Shown: positions 1 to 9,172, counted from the stretch's first letter. The stretch is 64,000 nt of DNA from Marinobacter antarcticus (GCF_900142385.1 NZ_FRAQ01000002.1:372001-436000), one strand, 5' to 3'. The notes: generated by a model from the sequence alone, not told the origin. Program-made: numbers and translations.

Positions 1-18
1 GTGCTCAGAGGTTGTCAT
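1..18 (-). CDS. dndC: Probable dndC start (partial, runs off left edge)
   Basis: Only six codons (M-T-T-S-E-H) lie in the window. The ATG sits on the minus strand at 18-16 and overlaps the TGA stop of dndB in an ATGA arrangement, which indicates translational coupling. The usual dnd gene order is dndB, C, D, E. The next gene is therefore expected to be dndC, a PAPS-reductase-like ATPase that helps incorporate sulfur into the DNA backbone. The identity rests on position alone; the visible residues are too few to test it. Confidence 0.45.
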
Positions 19-1097
19 ATCGTTTCACCTTCTTCGTAAGCCTGTTCAGAGGGTGTCAAGGGTAGTCCCAGCTTATGTTTGATGTAGTTGCCTGTGCGAA
101 CGACACTGCTGCGTGCCTTTGAAATCCGACCGTGATGCATCGCACGACCCTCCCAGTCGGGATTGGCGCGAGCCCAGTCGATATCTTTCAAACCTTTTAA
201 TATTCCGGCCCATTGGTTTCTGGGTTTCACCAGTAGATCTGCACCTATCTGTCCCATGGCCTGAAGCATCACTCCGTGAGCGTGGACGTACTGTTCTCGC
301 AGTTCTGATGTGGCGACCTTCTTGTCGAGTGCCAGTTGCCAGTCGGCGACATGTAAGGTTACTTCATTCCAATAAGCTGCCGCCAAATCCTTTTCCTCCT
401 CGTCGACCCCATCTCCTTTGCCTTTCAGTAATAGAGCTTTGGTAGAGTTCTTGATCGCAGATAACGTAAACAGCTTCGTGCTGCGATTTGAAATGCTTGA
501 TTTTTCCATTTCAGTAAGCTTTGAAAAGATTTCCACACGTTTGATCATTGAGCGGGCAAGTTCTGAAATTGCATCGCGGTGGTCATAAAGTGTACTAATA
601 GAGTCGCTAGGGCGGACAGCATGTTTGTTTAGGTCAGCGAACATTTGCTGGCTGTGAGTCAGCCCTTCGTCAATGAAGAATAAGACCGGAATGTTGTCAT
701 AGCTTAGCTCTGGACTCTCTGCAATCGCTTGCTCAATGGCTGCTCGACGATGCTGCCCATCATTGATCAAAATTCGAACATCCATGGGTACGGAGAGCAC
801 ACCTAGATTGGATCCGGGGCCGGTGTCGGCGCTTGGCTGAAACGTGACTTTACCGTCTATAGATGCTGTAATTGCCGAGATGGTGTACCCGGTGGGGTTA
901 TTTACAAGGTACTCAACAATTTCAGGAATTCGAGTCCTGTTAAGTGTCCTTTGAGCACGTAGCTCTGCAGGCACTTCTTCTTCGTCGAATACAAAAATCT
1001 TTGGAATTAGGCGCATTGGACACATTGCGACGTAACAGGGTCTGCCTGCCTGCATTCCACGAGCGGCCGGGAAGCTATGACAAAAATCAGTGTCCAT
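15..1097 (-). CDS. dndB: DNA phosphorothioation protein DndB (DGQHR family)
   Basis: A 360-residue protein, the usual DndB length, with the diagnostic DGQHR motif at residues 113-117 preceded by a hydrophobic strand (V-R-I-L-I-N). DndB is not essential for sulfur insertion. In studied systems it binds the dnd promoter as a repressor and the DGQHR motif supports ATPase activity. The ATG at 1097 is preceded by a GAGG Shine-Dalgarno at good spacing; internal ATG codons further in are alternatives. It is first in a leftward operon, coupled by a 4-bp overlap to the next gene. Family recognition is strong. The regulatory role is taken from the family, not seen here. Confidence 0.88.
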   Translation of the reverse strand: MDTDFCHSFPAARGMQAGRPCYVAMCPMRLIPKIFVFDEEEVPAELRAQRTLNRTRIPEIVEYLVNNPTGYTISAITASIDGKVTFQPSADTGPGSNLGVLSVPMDVRILINDGQHRRAAIEQAIAESPELSYDNIPVLFFIDEGLTHSQQMFADLNKHAVRPSDSISTLYDHRDAISELARSMIKRVEIFSKLTEMEKSSISNRSTKLFTLSAIKNSTKALLLKGKGDGVDEEEKDLAAAYWNEVTLHVADWQLALDKKVATSELREQYVHAHGVMLQAMGQIGADLLVKPRNQWAGILKGLKDIDWARANPDWEGRAMHHGRISKARSSVVRTGNYIKHKLGLPLTPSEQAYEEGETI

Positions 1098-1131
1098 CTC
1101 GTTACCTCATGATCGCCAAAAAGGAAGTTAA

Positions 1132-1160
1132 ATCCTACAGGAAGTCTTTTTTGGTTTCAA
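1132..1160 (-). promoter_or_regulatory. Candidate sigma70 promoter for dndB
   Basis: Reading the minus strand, TTGAAA (1160-1155) and TAGGAT (1137-1132) are separated by exactly 17 bases and lie about 35-60 bases ahead of the dndB start codon. The -35 matches the consensus at five of six positions and the -10 at four. It lies in the 116-bp divergent gap shared with the next operon. No experimental support. Confidence 0.35.
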
Positions 1161-1213
1161 TTGACGTCCAGAAATTTTAACAGCCGAATTTCACCCTTAC
1201 GCGGTCCCTGTTT

Positions 1214-1894
1214 GTGCAGAGCTGTGCAAGTTTTTTCTTGAAAGGTGCGGAGAGAAAATTGAGCTTCAATTTCAATCATATTTTTCACGCTGGCCTAGAA
1301 GACGACGAGCAAATATCTAACTCAGCAGGCGTATACGGTTTCCTATTTAATCCGTTTCAAAAAAGCAAGCTAGGGTTGTATTCTGGCGTACCCATCTCGG
1401 AACAGCGAGCGTCAGAGGCCAAGCGAGCTTTAATCAAAAAGTTAAACAATTACAATTCATTGAAATCGAGCAAGACGATAGAGGCTAATCTTAAGCTTTT
1501 AAGCCCAGCAGGAGCTAATGAGGGAACGTTCATTGGTAAGGCAGCTATATTTACAGATACATTTTTCCAGCCAGCTGAGATCGAAGCATTAACAATTTCG
1601 GAATTTATGGCCTATCTTGAAATGGCAAGTCATGCGACTCTTCTGTCTCAAGCTATTTACTGCGGCATGACTATAAAGCAGGGCCTTAGAGACCGATACT
1701 CCCAGCATAAATCAAATTATGAAAGTGATAAACCTGGAACTTTTGGTGGGAGATTGTCAAATTTTTCAATAAGCTGGAATGATTTGATATTCGTTTATAC
1801 GCCTATAGGTGTCCCATCCGCAGACTCAAAGAGTATTAAACTTTTAGAAAGACAAATTATAACTATGTTCAATCCTCTGTTAAGCATTAGATAA
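1214..1894 (+). CDS. GIY-YIG-nuclease-like protein in Dnd island
   Basis: A 226-residue protein with no close family I can name. Residues 148-165 read I-Y-C-G-M-T, then G-L-R-D-R-Y and H165. Near the C terminus there is a Glu (E212) and an Asn-Pro (N220-P221). This order of Y-x-G, Arg, His, Glu and Asn resembles the catalytic layout of GIY-YIG endonucleases. A second GVY...LYSG pattern lies near residues 39-58. The GTG at 1214 has no clear ribosome site; TTG at 1259, preceded by GGAGAG, is a credible shorter start. It opens a rightward operon with two further genes (13-bp gap) and is AT-rich, unlike the backbone. A PT-linked nuclease role is inference. Confidence 0.55.
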   Translation: MQSCASFFLKGAERKLSFNFNHIFHAGLEDDEQISNSAGVYGFLFNPFQKSKLGLYSGVPISEQRASEAKRALIKKLNNYNSLKSSKTIEANLKLLSPAGANEGTFIGKAAIFTDTFFQPAEIEALTISEFMAYLEMASHATLLSQAIYCGMTIKQGLRDRYSQHKSNYESDKPGTFGGRLSNFSISWNDLIFVYTPIGVPSADSKSIKLLERQIITMFNPLLSIR

Positions 1895-1907
1895 AAAGGA
1901 GATCGAA

Positions 1908-4010
1908 ATGGCTAATACTAACGATAAAAACTCTGAAAATAATAGTGAGCCCAGTGAACAAGGGATTACAGATGTTCAGGCTTCAGATTTGGGTTTCGAT
2001 CTCGAACTGGTAGGTAATTTTGGACGTTTTGTTTCATCACAATCATATCCAATTGAATACTTTATGGCATCGATGCCTATGGCACAAGCAAATAGATATC
2101 TTAAGTTTGCGAGCGATGTGCAAATGGACGATATTGATTTTGATCTTCTGATGCAGAGAGATATAGATGAGGAACGTGTAGAAAAAGAAATTATCCCTTA
2201 TTTACGGCAAGACGACCAGCCCGGTAGTACGCGACCACTTTTTTTTCCTCCATTATTGGCGGCCATAGTACCTGTTCGCGACAATAAAATTGAAAAGTTT
2301 TACGGAGCGAAGGAGATGACGACTCCAATAGACGGATATCGGGGTGTAAAATGGTCGGGTCATTTCCAGGTATATGGGTTAACGACAGATAGCCCTGATG
2401 GGCTATCTTTGACAGTCGATGAACAGTCGCAAAAGATTAAATCCCGACAGGCACTTTTGAATCTTCGCACAGAGGAAAATTTTGGTGATGGAGTTATGCT
2501 GATTGTAATCGACGGCCAGCATCGCCTAAGTGCACTAAAAAAACTATATAAAAGAAATATAAATTCAGTGAAAAATTTGATTGTCCCTTTATGTATCGTC
2601 TACCCACCGAATTCTCACTTGGGCACCACAAATGATGAGACGACCCCTACGGTTCCAAGAGTTTTTCGTAATCTATTTGTTGATGTGAACTCAACTATGC
2701 GTGTTGTTGGGGGGCACTTTAACATTCTCCTATCTGATAAAACCGTAGGCGATATATCTTGTAGAGTTTTTTGTGATACGATTTTGAAGGATGTCGGGAG
2801 AACTGGTCTTTCTGTAATTGAATGGAACACGCGATCAGCAAAAGAATCATTTAATATAACAAAAAAGTACACATCCACAAGTATCGGAATCATCCAAAAA
2901 GGAATGGAAGAGAATTTTAAACCAAATATGTTGGTTAATTATTTGCTTGATATCACTGAGGGTTCCGAGGATCTGTTTCCTGAAGGTGCAAGCAGGGAAG
3001 ATTTTTATCCTAATATAAAATGGGATAGCTTTTCTTATGCCCAGTCAAATGCAATTAAGGAACGAGTAAAGCTTCACGTGGTACCTTTGCTTCAGACCCT
3101 TTATTTTGAATCCGTTCCGTTTAAAGAGTTATTTGATATTTTTTCGGGGGAAATCGAAAAACTTAAAGAAGAACAAACTCAAGAAACTCAGGCGGGAATT
3201 GCAGCTCAAGCTGTTCTACATACAGTTTTGGAATACAAGCCTCTGAACCTTGAAGAGCCTGACTTTAGGTCTCGAATGGCCAAGTTCGTGCTGGCTATCG
3301 AAAGTAAGCGTAAAGTGGCAAAGTTGGATATTGCCCAGTACGCTCTTTTCCAAAGGGCTTTGTTTTCTGTTGCTGGGGAAATTATACGTTTCGGTCTTAA
3401 ATATGAAGTTGCCCAAGTGAATGCCTATAAGGGCTTCATAGCGCTCATTGATAGCATTTTTCTTCGTGATAGAAGTGTTTTTGATCACGATCAAAGCTAT
3501 TTACAGTTTACGGCTTTCGATCAGAGGCGCATTCGTGCGAGAGAAGATACAAAGCTGACTTTTCGAGATTTGATCTTAGCTCATCTTTTGGATCCAGATA
3601 TTCGTGCCAAAGTTGTTCAAGGAGGGTTTAGTTCATTAGATAATCCAAATCCTTTATCTGCTGATTTACTAGATCGGGGTTTTTCTGCGGCAGGAGGCCT
3701 GTTGTCTCGGTTCCGAGAAGAGCGAGGTAAAGCGTTCAGAAAGAGTTACGAGTTTGATTATTCACTGACCCAAGAGGAAAGGGAAGACCTGAAGCTTAAA
3801 GAGATGACCCAGAAATCGCACGAAAGGGAAGTCAAAGAAGGAACGCGGGAAGAGCATGGATTTATTCGAGATTTCGATATTGCTGTTGATGACTATATTG
3901 AAAACTTCTTCGTTGACGCGAAGAAGCAGTTGAAAGATCGGCTGGGAATACAGGGCGATCTGTTACCGATAGAAAATGAAAAAGATGCGACTGAAGGTGA
4001 AGAGTCGTAG
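1908..4010 (+). CDS. Large DGQHR-domain protein, Dnd-associated
   Basis: A 700-residue protein carrying V-I-D-G-Q-H-R-L-S-A at residues 200-209. This is the nucleotide-binding DGQHR motif of the DndB and ParB/Srx-like superfamily; SspE and GmrSD restriction enzymes carry a related motif. It is about twice the length of DndB, with a long helical C-terminal half (roughly 400-700) rich in charged residues. AAGGAG precedes the ATG at good spacing. The stop TAG shares a base with the GTG of the next gene, so translation is coupled. The DGQHR motif is seen; NTP-driven sensing of phosphorothioate DNA is inferred from SspE/DndB relatives. An alternative is a second DndB-type regulator. Confidence 0.72.
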   Translation: MANTNDKNSENNSEPSEQGITDVQASDLGFDLELVGNFGRFVSSQSYPIEYFMASMPMAQANRYLKFASDVQMDDIDFDLLMQRDIDEERVEKEIIPYLRQDDQPGSTRPLFFPPLLAAIVPVRDNKIEKFYGAKEMTTPIDGYRGVKWSGHFQVYGLTTDSPDGLSLTVDEQSQKIKSRQALLNLRTEENFGDGVMLIVIDGQHRLSALKKLYKRNINSVKNLIVPLCIVYPPNSHLGTTNDETTPTVPRVFRNLFVDVNSTMRVVGGHFNILLSDKTVGDISCRVFCDTILKDVGRTGLSVIEWNTRSAKESFNITKKYTSTSIGIIQKGMEENFKPNMLVNYLLDITEGSEDLFPEGASREDFYPNIKWDSFSYAQSNAIKERVKLHVVPLLQTLYFESVPFKELFDIFSGEIEKLKEEQTQETQAGIAAQAVLHTVLEYKPLNLEEPDFRSRMAKFVLAIESKRKVAKLDIAQYALFQRALFSVAGEIIRFGLKYEVAQVNAYKGFIALIDSIFLRDRSVFDHDQSYLQFTAFDQRRIRAREDTKLTFRDLILAHLLDPDIRAKVVQGGFSSLDNPNPLSADLLDRGFSAAGGLLSRFREERGKAFRKSYEFDYSLTQEEREDLKLKEMTQKSHEREVKEGTREEHGFIRDFDIAVDDYIENFFVDAKKQLKDRLGIQGDLLPIENEKDATEGEES
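2387..2408 (+). repeat. Perfect 9-bp-arm hairpin inside the DGQHR gene
   Basis: Arms at 2387-2395 and 2400-2408 (AGATAGCCC / GGGCTATCT) pair perfectly around a TGAT tetraloop and are followed by TTG. It lies wholly within the coding frame (around residues 160-168). The shape is that of a terminator or mRNA pausing hairpin, but the U-tract is short. It is rare to see so perfect a stem in AT-rich coding sequence. Confidence 0.5.
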
Positions 4011-5266
4011 TGGATATTGTCTTCGACATGTCAACGGTTACTGATATTGATGAGGTGCCTCTTTATATTGAGGATTTGCTATCTCGGCCGGATAGTTTTG
4101 GTTCCCATGTTATCCTCCGAAAAGGGCACTTTCAGGTGGTCGAGGCTTCCTTACAAAAGGAAGCCATTGATCATTATCAGACTATTTGGGAGCTTAACTC
4201 TCCAATAACAGATTTTGGCACTAAATTTTTTTTGATTAGTCTAGATCTTCTGATGAGAGGAGACGCACTTGATAAAAGGTATTTTTATTTTGATGATGGT
4301 GTATTTCAAGAATATACAAGCGTTGAGCTTTTGGATATTACGAGATCAATTGGTGAACTAAAAGAGGGATTGAAATTAAAAGATTTATCCTCCCATACCC
4401 ACGACATATTTAAACGAATTTGCTGTAGTGATGATTTAAAAAAGTTCGGTGATATAGGGAGGCTTTTAAGAAATTCGTTACGTCCTGTCTTTCAGGAATT
4501 TGATTTCATTTATTTTGATGTCTACGGTGATCCTTACCAAAGTTACGGTAAATTAAGAGCTTATGGAGTTCCAGAGTCGATTCTTGTAAAGTGGAATTCC
4601 TTGTTTAAAAATAATAAATTGATTCCTGCAAAGGGTAAAGAAATCTTCTCTTGCGTTGATAGAATTCGTACTCTATGTTCCCGATGCCGTGTTAGATCGG
4701 GAAGCACTCGACCTAATTATGATAGCGCATACTGGCCAATGCTTTATGCTTCGACTGCAGCATGGTTTATGAGGGAGTCTCTAACGCGTAGAAGCGATAA
4801 GAATACTTCAGTTTCTTTACTATTTATGGTTAGAAGTTTTGAGTTAATGCTTCAAGCCCAAAGCTTGATCTCTGGCCAGGGAGTGCTTTCTCCTTCGGAT
4901 GGAAATTTGTATATTTCCAATCGTAAAGTTGAGGGTTGCGGAAAGTTTATCGATGAAATTTTTGAGCGTCGGATTGATTGTCGAATCCGTAACGTGAAAC
5001 TATTATCAGACTGGACTATCAGGGCAAGAACTATTTTGTCTGCAAGAAATCATTGTCAACTTGCTCATGGCGTGCTCAATATTGAACGGTCAGAGCTGGA
5101 CGTCATTTTTAATGAGATCAGAAATCTTATTGAAGAATTTTCCGATGAGTATCTATATATAGAGTATAAGCAGACCTTTTCTGACTTATCATGTCCAGAC
5201 TTTTTTGATAGTTTCCAAGCTAGTTCGTCGTCAATCTCTGAAGATTTTTTAATTTTTCAATCGTAA
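4010..5266 (+). CDS. Unrecognised Dnd-island protein with HEPN-like motif
   Basis: A 418-residue protein I cannot assign to a named family. It starts with GTG overlapping the stop of the DGQHR gene by one base, with a purine-rich stretch (GAAGGTGAAGAG) upstream. The N-terminal half is mixed alpha/beta and rich in aromatic residues. The C-terminal third is helical and contains A-R-N-H-C-Q-L-A-H-G at residues 345-354. Its Arg346-Asn347...His353 spacing fits the R-[N/D/H]-x4-6-H motif of HEPN ribonucleases. The motif lies late in the protein with helices on both sides, as in many HEPN domains. It is AT-rich and co-transcribed with the DGQHR and GIY-YIG-like genes. RNase activity is inference from a short motif. 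Confidence 0.55.
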   Translation: MDIVFDMSTVTDIDEVPLYIEDLLSRPDSFGSHVILRKGHFQVVEASLQKEAIDHYQTIWELNSPITDFGTKFFLISLDLLMRGDALDKRYFYFDDGVFQEYTSVELLDITRSIGELKEGLKLKDLSSHTHDIFKRICCSDDLKKFGDIGRLLRNSLRPVFQEFDFIYFDVYGDPYQSYGKLRAYGVPESILVKWNSLFKNNKLIPAKGKEIFSCVDRIRTLCSRCRVRSGSTRPNYDSAYWPMLYASTAAWFMRESLTRRSDKNTSVSLLFMVRSFELMLQAQSLISGQGVLSPSDGNLYISNRKVEGCGKFIDEIFERRIDCRIRNVKLLSDWTIRARTILSARNHCQLAHGVLNIERSELDVIFNEIRNLIEEFSDEYLYIEYKQTFSDLSCPDFFDSFQASSSSISEDFLIFQS

Positions 5267-5316
5267 TTAATGTCAAATACAAAATTACTTAGTTTCCGTC
5301 CATTCCTGATTCGGTT

Positions 5317-7905
5317 TTACGTAAGTTGTAGTTTTATGTTATTAGTGTTTAGGAATGTTTCCGAATCCATTGTCTTTGGGATTAGATTTTTTCTGGATTT
5401 TACTTTTTTCATTAAACTAACCTGTTTAACATTATTAAAATTGTAGCTTATGTGGATAGGTTTATCAGAGCCATAGAGATAGAGCCTATCAAAGCTTAGG
5501 TGGTTTGCGATCCAGTAGGCTACCGCAATCATATCTTCATCTTCTACTAAAAAATCGATTGCTGCTCCTCCTCTTGAACATATGAAGTGTCCCAACCGAT
5601 TCCTCTCATGCGCTCCGTGCTGATCGAGTTTAGGCGCAACTCGCCCTGGGATTTTCCGTGCCAGCTCAGGGGAGCAAAATCCATAGGTGAGTTTAATCAT
5701 ACCGAAGTAATCGATAATTGGATCTAGCAGTTGAGTCGATAATTCGAGTAGAGCTGTGTAGCTGTCCGGCTGCTTGGGAAGATTCGGGAGCTTCGTCTCT
5801 GCTTGCGTTTCACCGCATTCAATTAGATCCCTATACTTTAGGAATAGCCCGCAGGCATCGTCTAGGTTGGGAATCGTCTGGCTGCGCTCAAGGTTAAAGC
5901 CTTTTATGCAGTATCTTCGCTCCTCAAGTAGGGCTTCGAGCTCTTCGGGACTTGGTCCGAATCCACTAAGGTCCGCAAGGTTTAGTTGTTCAAGCTTTTC
6001 ATCGAAAGATGCTTGTTCCGCAAAAAAAGGGTGTTCTTCGTTAATAAATCGTGATTTTAGGTAAAGATAAGGCGGTATGTAAATTTCCCCATAATCAAAA
6101 AAATCCAACCGCTGACTTCGAAGATTGATTTTGACGCGTTCGAGTAGGCGTGGGAGGGGGCTTTCATCAAATTTGTCGAATGTCATAAGGGTCAGTTTGC
6201 CTGATCGGATATGTATTTTTATCAGGTCGGCGCTGGAGACATCACCGTAGAGCAGTGTTCCACAACTCACATAGCAACGCAGGACAGCGGGTAGCTGCTC
6301 TACAAGGCTGGTGTGAAGCTGTAATGAATGGCTTTCATCGAGCCATCCCAGGCCGTGTTCAGCTGCCTCTTGGCAGGCGGCATTGATGTTTGCGACTTGG
6401 GTGGTTTCAAAGAGTAGCCTTTCTCCTTCCTGGACCGCCGCCTTGAAGGTACCAAAAAAGTGCTTGATGTCGCTCTTTTGGCGCTGTTCCATGTGTTTGA
6501 ATGGTCTGCGCTTTCCAAACTGGAGATTTGCAAAGTAGACTCGAAGATCATTAACTCGGGCGGTTTCGGCGGCGTTTAAAAGCTCAGCTCCCTCTTCACC
6601 TTTATAGGCCATGATAAGTCGCTGAGCTGCGGGGAGTGACCCCAGCGCGGCTCCAATTTCTTCAATATTTACCTCGTTACGCTCGGGTTTCCGACCGAGT
6701 TGGAGCCATAAATGCCAAAGTGGTTCCAAAAGAGCTTGATGCCTTTCATATTTTTCCTGAACTCGGTTTACTCGAACTTTGGTTCGTCTCTCGGTGGGAG
6801 CGCGTTTGACGCGGATTGCTGGAGGCCGTTTTTTTACAAACCGGCTATACACAAAACGCTGCTCAGCATCTTTGTCCTTGAAGACGTAGAAAATTCCTGG
6901 TCCGACGGGCAGAGACTCTTCGTGCAATGTTTCTGAGATGAAGTGGCTCAATTCTGCCTGAGTAAAATACTTCTGAAAGGTGTTCCTCGAGGTCAACACA
7001 CCGTCCCCATAGGGCCTGCCCTTCACCGCCTCTGGGTTTGCCAGCATAGCTGAGATTACAATGAGTTCGTTGGCGAGTTCGTAAGCCCCTTGAATGGCCT
7101 CAACACGCTCGTCTAGGCTTTCGATAACGTTAATAACAAAGCCAAGGTTCACAATGTCGGCCTGTTTTTTTATATCGTCCGCAGCGTAATAGGGGTCCCA
7201 TCCTGAAGCAACGACATTATTCTCATGGAGAGCCTGAAGATCTCCTCCCTTACCACAGCCATAGTCAAAAACGCTCTTGCGGCCATCCAGATAACCAAAA
7301 CGCGCTAGCGTCTGCATCGGTGCGGAGAGGTTATAGCGAGTTAGGGCAGTTAAATGCCGGGCGATCCCGGACTCAGATGAAATGGGTTCTTCGTCGTTGG
7401 AACCGAATTTCTCAAGGTTTCCGACAGGTACAAGGTCGTGGCCAACAACGCTAAAGCCTTTGAGTTTAAGTAACGACTCCCATGCACGGAGAAAACCTAT
7501 ACGGTTGGGATCATCAAATAAACCAATGGTTTCTGCATCGACTGTAAGTTTACAAAATTGTTCATATTGCTCCTGCTTTGAGGAAATTAATAATTCTTTT
7601 CGATGAAGGACTGGGGGGTTTTGCGAGTCCTCATAGGTGCGGTGCCGGTAAGTTTCTGTCGCAAGGTTTACAGTCCAATAGCGAGCCAAAATTGGAAATC
7701 CTTCAGTAAAAAAATCTGGATAGTCCAACAAGGTCACAATTTCGCGGTTGTCTGAGAGTTTTATTACATTGAATTGTTCCTCCTCCTGCACGCCAGCGAG
7801 GAGGGTGGCCTGCTTGACCACCAATTGGTCGCTCTCACTGAGTTGATTCAGCAGAGATAGATGGATGTATTGATTAGCTACGATGTTTTTGCCGATTTTT
7901 TTCAT
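5317..7905 (-). CDS. DNA phosphorothioation-associated putative methyltransferase
   Basis: An 862-residue protein recognisable as the Dnd-related methyltransferase family. It has a conserved lead-in around residues 183-200 (R-H-L-T-A-L-T-R-Y-N-L-S) followed by a class I SAM-binding loop V-F-D-Y-G-C-G-K-G-G at 212-221. The next strand, ending in G-W-D-P-Y near 235-240, supplies the acidic pocket. A long C-terminal region of unknown function follows. Members occur almost only beside dnd clusters; their substrate is not settled, but an epigenetic mark crosstalking with phosphorothioation is a common proposal. It converges on the preceding operon with a 50-bp gap lacking an obvious terminator. 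The ATG at 7905 has only a weak AGAG ribosome site. Confidence 0.85.
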   Translation of the reverse strand: MKKIGKNIVANQYIHLSLLNQLSESDQLVVKQATLLAGVQEEEQFNVIKLSDNREIVTLLDYPDFFTEGFPILARYWTVNLATETYRHRTYEDSQNPPVLHRKELLISSKQEQYEQFCKLTVDAETIGLFDDPNRIGFLRAWESLLKLKGFSVVGHDLVPVGNLEKFGSNDEEPISSESGIARHLTALTRYNLSAPMQTLARFGYLDGRKSVFDYGCGKGGDLQALHENNVVASGWDPYYAADDIKKQADIVNLGFVINVIESLDERVEAIQGAYELANELIVISAMLANPEAVKGRPYGDGVLTSRNTFQKYFTQAELSHFISETLHEESLPVGPGIFYVFKDKDAEQRFVYSRFVKKRPPAIRVKRAPTERRTKVRVNRVQEKYERHQALLEPLWHLWLQLGRKPERNEVNIEEIGAALGSLPAAQRLIMAYKGEEGAELLNAAETARVNDLRVYFANLQFGKRRPFKHMEQRQKSDIKHFFGTFKAAVQEGERLLFETTQVANINAACQEAAEHGLGWLDESHSLQLHTSLVEQLPAVLRCYVSCGTLLYGDVSSADLIKIHIRSGKLTLMTFDKFDESPLPRLLERVKINLRSQRLDFFDYGEIYIPPYLYLKSRFINEEHPFFAEQASFDEKLEQLNLADLSGFGPSPEELEALLEERRYCIKGFNLERSQTIPNLDDACGLFLKYRDLIECGETQAETKLPNLPKQPDSYTALLELSTQLLDPIIDYFGMIKLTYGFCSPELARKIPGRVAPKLDQHGAHERNRLGHFICSRGGAAIDFLVEDEDMIAVAYWIANHLSFDRLYLYGSDKPIHISYNFNNVKQVSLMKKVKSRKNLIPKTMDSETFLNTNNIKLQLT

Positions 7906-8074
7906 GATCTCTGCTCTAGCCGAATTGCCAAAAAGGAATCAGGTTTTCGGATCTTGCCAAGGTTTTGTGCTGTGACCGAGTTGCTTTATGACATCCATAC
8001 AGGCCCATAATCTTTTGGCTGAGACTGGACCAGTAACAACGCGTGGTTGGATTGCATTTGGTGGGCTGGTTAGA

Positions 8075-9172
8075 TTAATACCCAATAGTTTTTGCCAAAT
8101 CCAGCAGTGGTCTCAGCTTCTTTTCGTATGCGTCTCCAATTTTCCCAGGGGTCGCTAGCTCACTCTCACTGAGGTTCAGTCCTTCCAGGTATGGCTCGAT
8201 GACTTGACACCAATTTTTATTATTCCGGGTTCGGTGTACCTGCAGTGCTTCAATTTGCTGATCAATAAAGGGATCCAAAAACTTGTCTTCGGGAATAGCC
8301 CGGCCCTTGGATGAATTGGCGCGTGGATCGGCAGGTATCAGGTTCCAGAGTTCATCGTGACAGACGAACGACCAAGGAATGAAGTGATCCAGAGCGAATG
8401 AGCCAGAACTGAGATGAACATTGGAATAAATGCATCGGATTGGGCGCTGTTCAACGACGAGATTCCAGAATTTTGTTTGCTTTGCGAGGGATGCCCTTTG
8501 CTTGGGCGGCTCGATTTTTCTGAGTATTGCTGGTGTGTGCGGATTCTGACGCTGGAGGTAATTTGCCCATTCAAACAAAGCCCAGCTTTTGACGATTGGA
8601 AAATTTACCAAAAGGTATCGATGCCATTCGGGGTGTAGCTCAATCTGCGAGCAGTCACTGTCAAAACGGTATAAAGCAGGGGCGTCGGTGTTAAAGGCTT
8701 CTCCCGCGAGCCGCGTGATGACAGTATTCTTCTTTGTGTCAGGCACTCCCTTCAGTTCTTCCTTAAAAAAAGGCGTGAGGAGCCTGAAAGGAACGTAGCG
8801 TGAAAAAGAGTCTCCCCCGACCATTTGGAACTGTTCCTCTATCGATAAACGCAGTCGGGCCTTGGTGGTCGGGTTAGTTATTGCGTGTTCATCAGCGCGA
8901 AACACAAGTTTATCGAGGGATTGAGCGATTTGGTCCTGCAGACCAAAGGAAAGACTAAAAAAACGATGCGGATACCAGCCAAATTGGAGCAGATTTACCG
9001 TCAGGTTTTGGATGCCGATCTCGCGGCTACAGTCATTATTTGCGGCACGGGTTTTGAGTTCATCTAGCATGGCCAGAAAAAAAAGGAGCTTGTAGGAATT
9101 AGTGGTGTTTTTGAATAGGCCTGCAAGATAACCAACGTTGAGTTTGTTGTGGCTCGGTAGTGCATCATTCAT
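8075..9172 (-). CDS. HNH endonuclease-domain protein
   Basis: A 365-residue protein whose C-terminal third holds an HNH fold: Cys247, then L-D-H-F-I-P-W at 261-267 with the catalytic D262-H263, W-N-L-I-P at 276-280 (Asn277), and N286...K289-G290. The spacing is that of HNH_4-like nucleases. The first 230 residues are unrecognised and could be a target-sensing domain. Its ATG overlaps the stop of the upstream HIT gene by four bases, so the two are coupled. Position beside Dnd genes suggests a restriction role, perhaps modification-dependent like the HNH enzymes of the ScoMcrA type, though no known SBD domain is apparent. The nuclease domain is well supported; the substrate is unknown. Confidence 0.75.
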   Translation of the reverse strand: MNDALPSHNKLNVGYLAGLFKNTTNSYKLLFFLAMLDELKTRAANNDCSREIGIQNLTVNLLQFGWYPHRFFSLSFGLQDQIAQSLDKLVFRADEHAITNPTTKARLRLSIEEQFQMVGGDSFSRYVPFRLLTPFFKEELKGVPDTKKNTVITRLAGEAFNTDAPALYRFDSDCSQIELHPEWHRYLLVNFPIVKSWALFEWANYLQRQNPHTPAILRKIEPPKQRASLAKQTKFWNLVVEQRPIRCIYSNVHLSSGSFALDHFIPWSFVCHDELWNLIPADPRANSSKGRAIPEDKFLDPFIDQQIEALQVHRTRNNKNWCQVIEPYLEGLNLSESELATPGKIGDAYEKKLRPLLDLAKTIGY

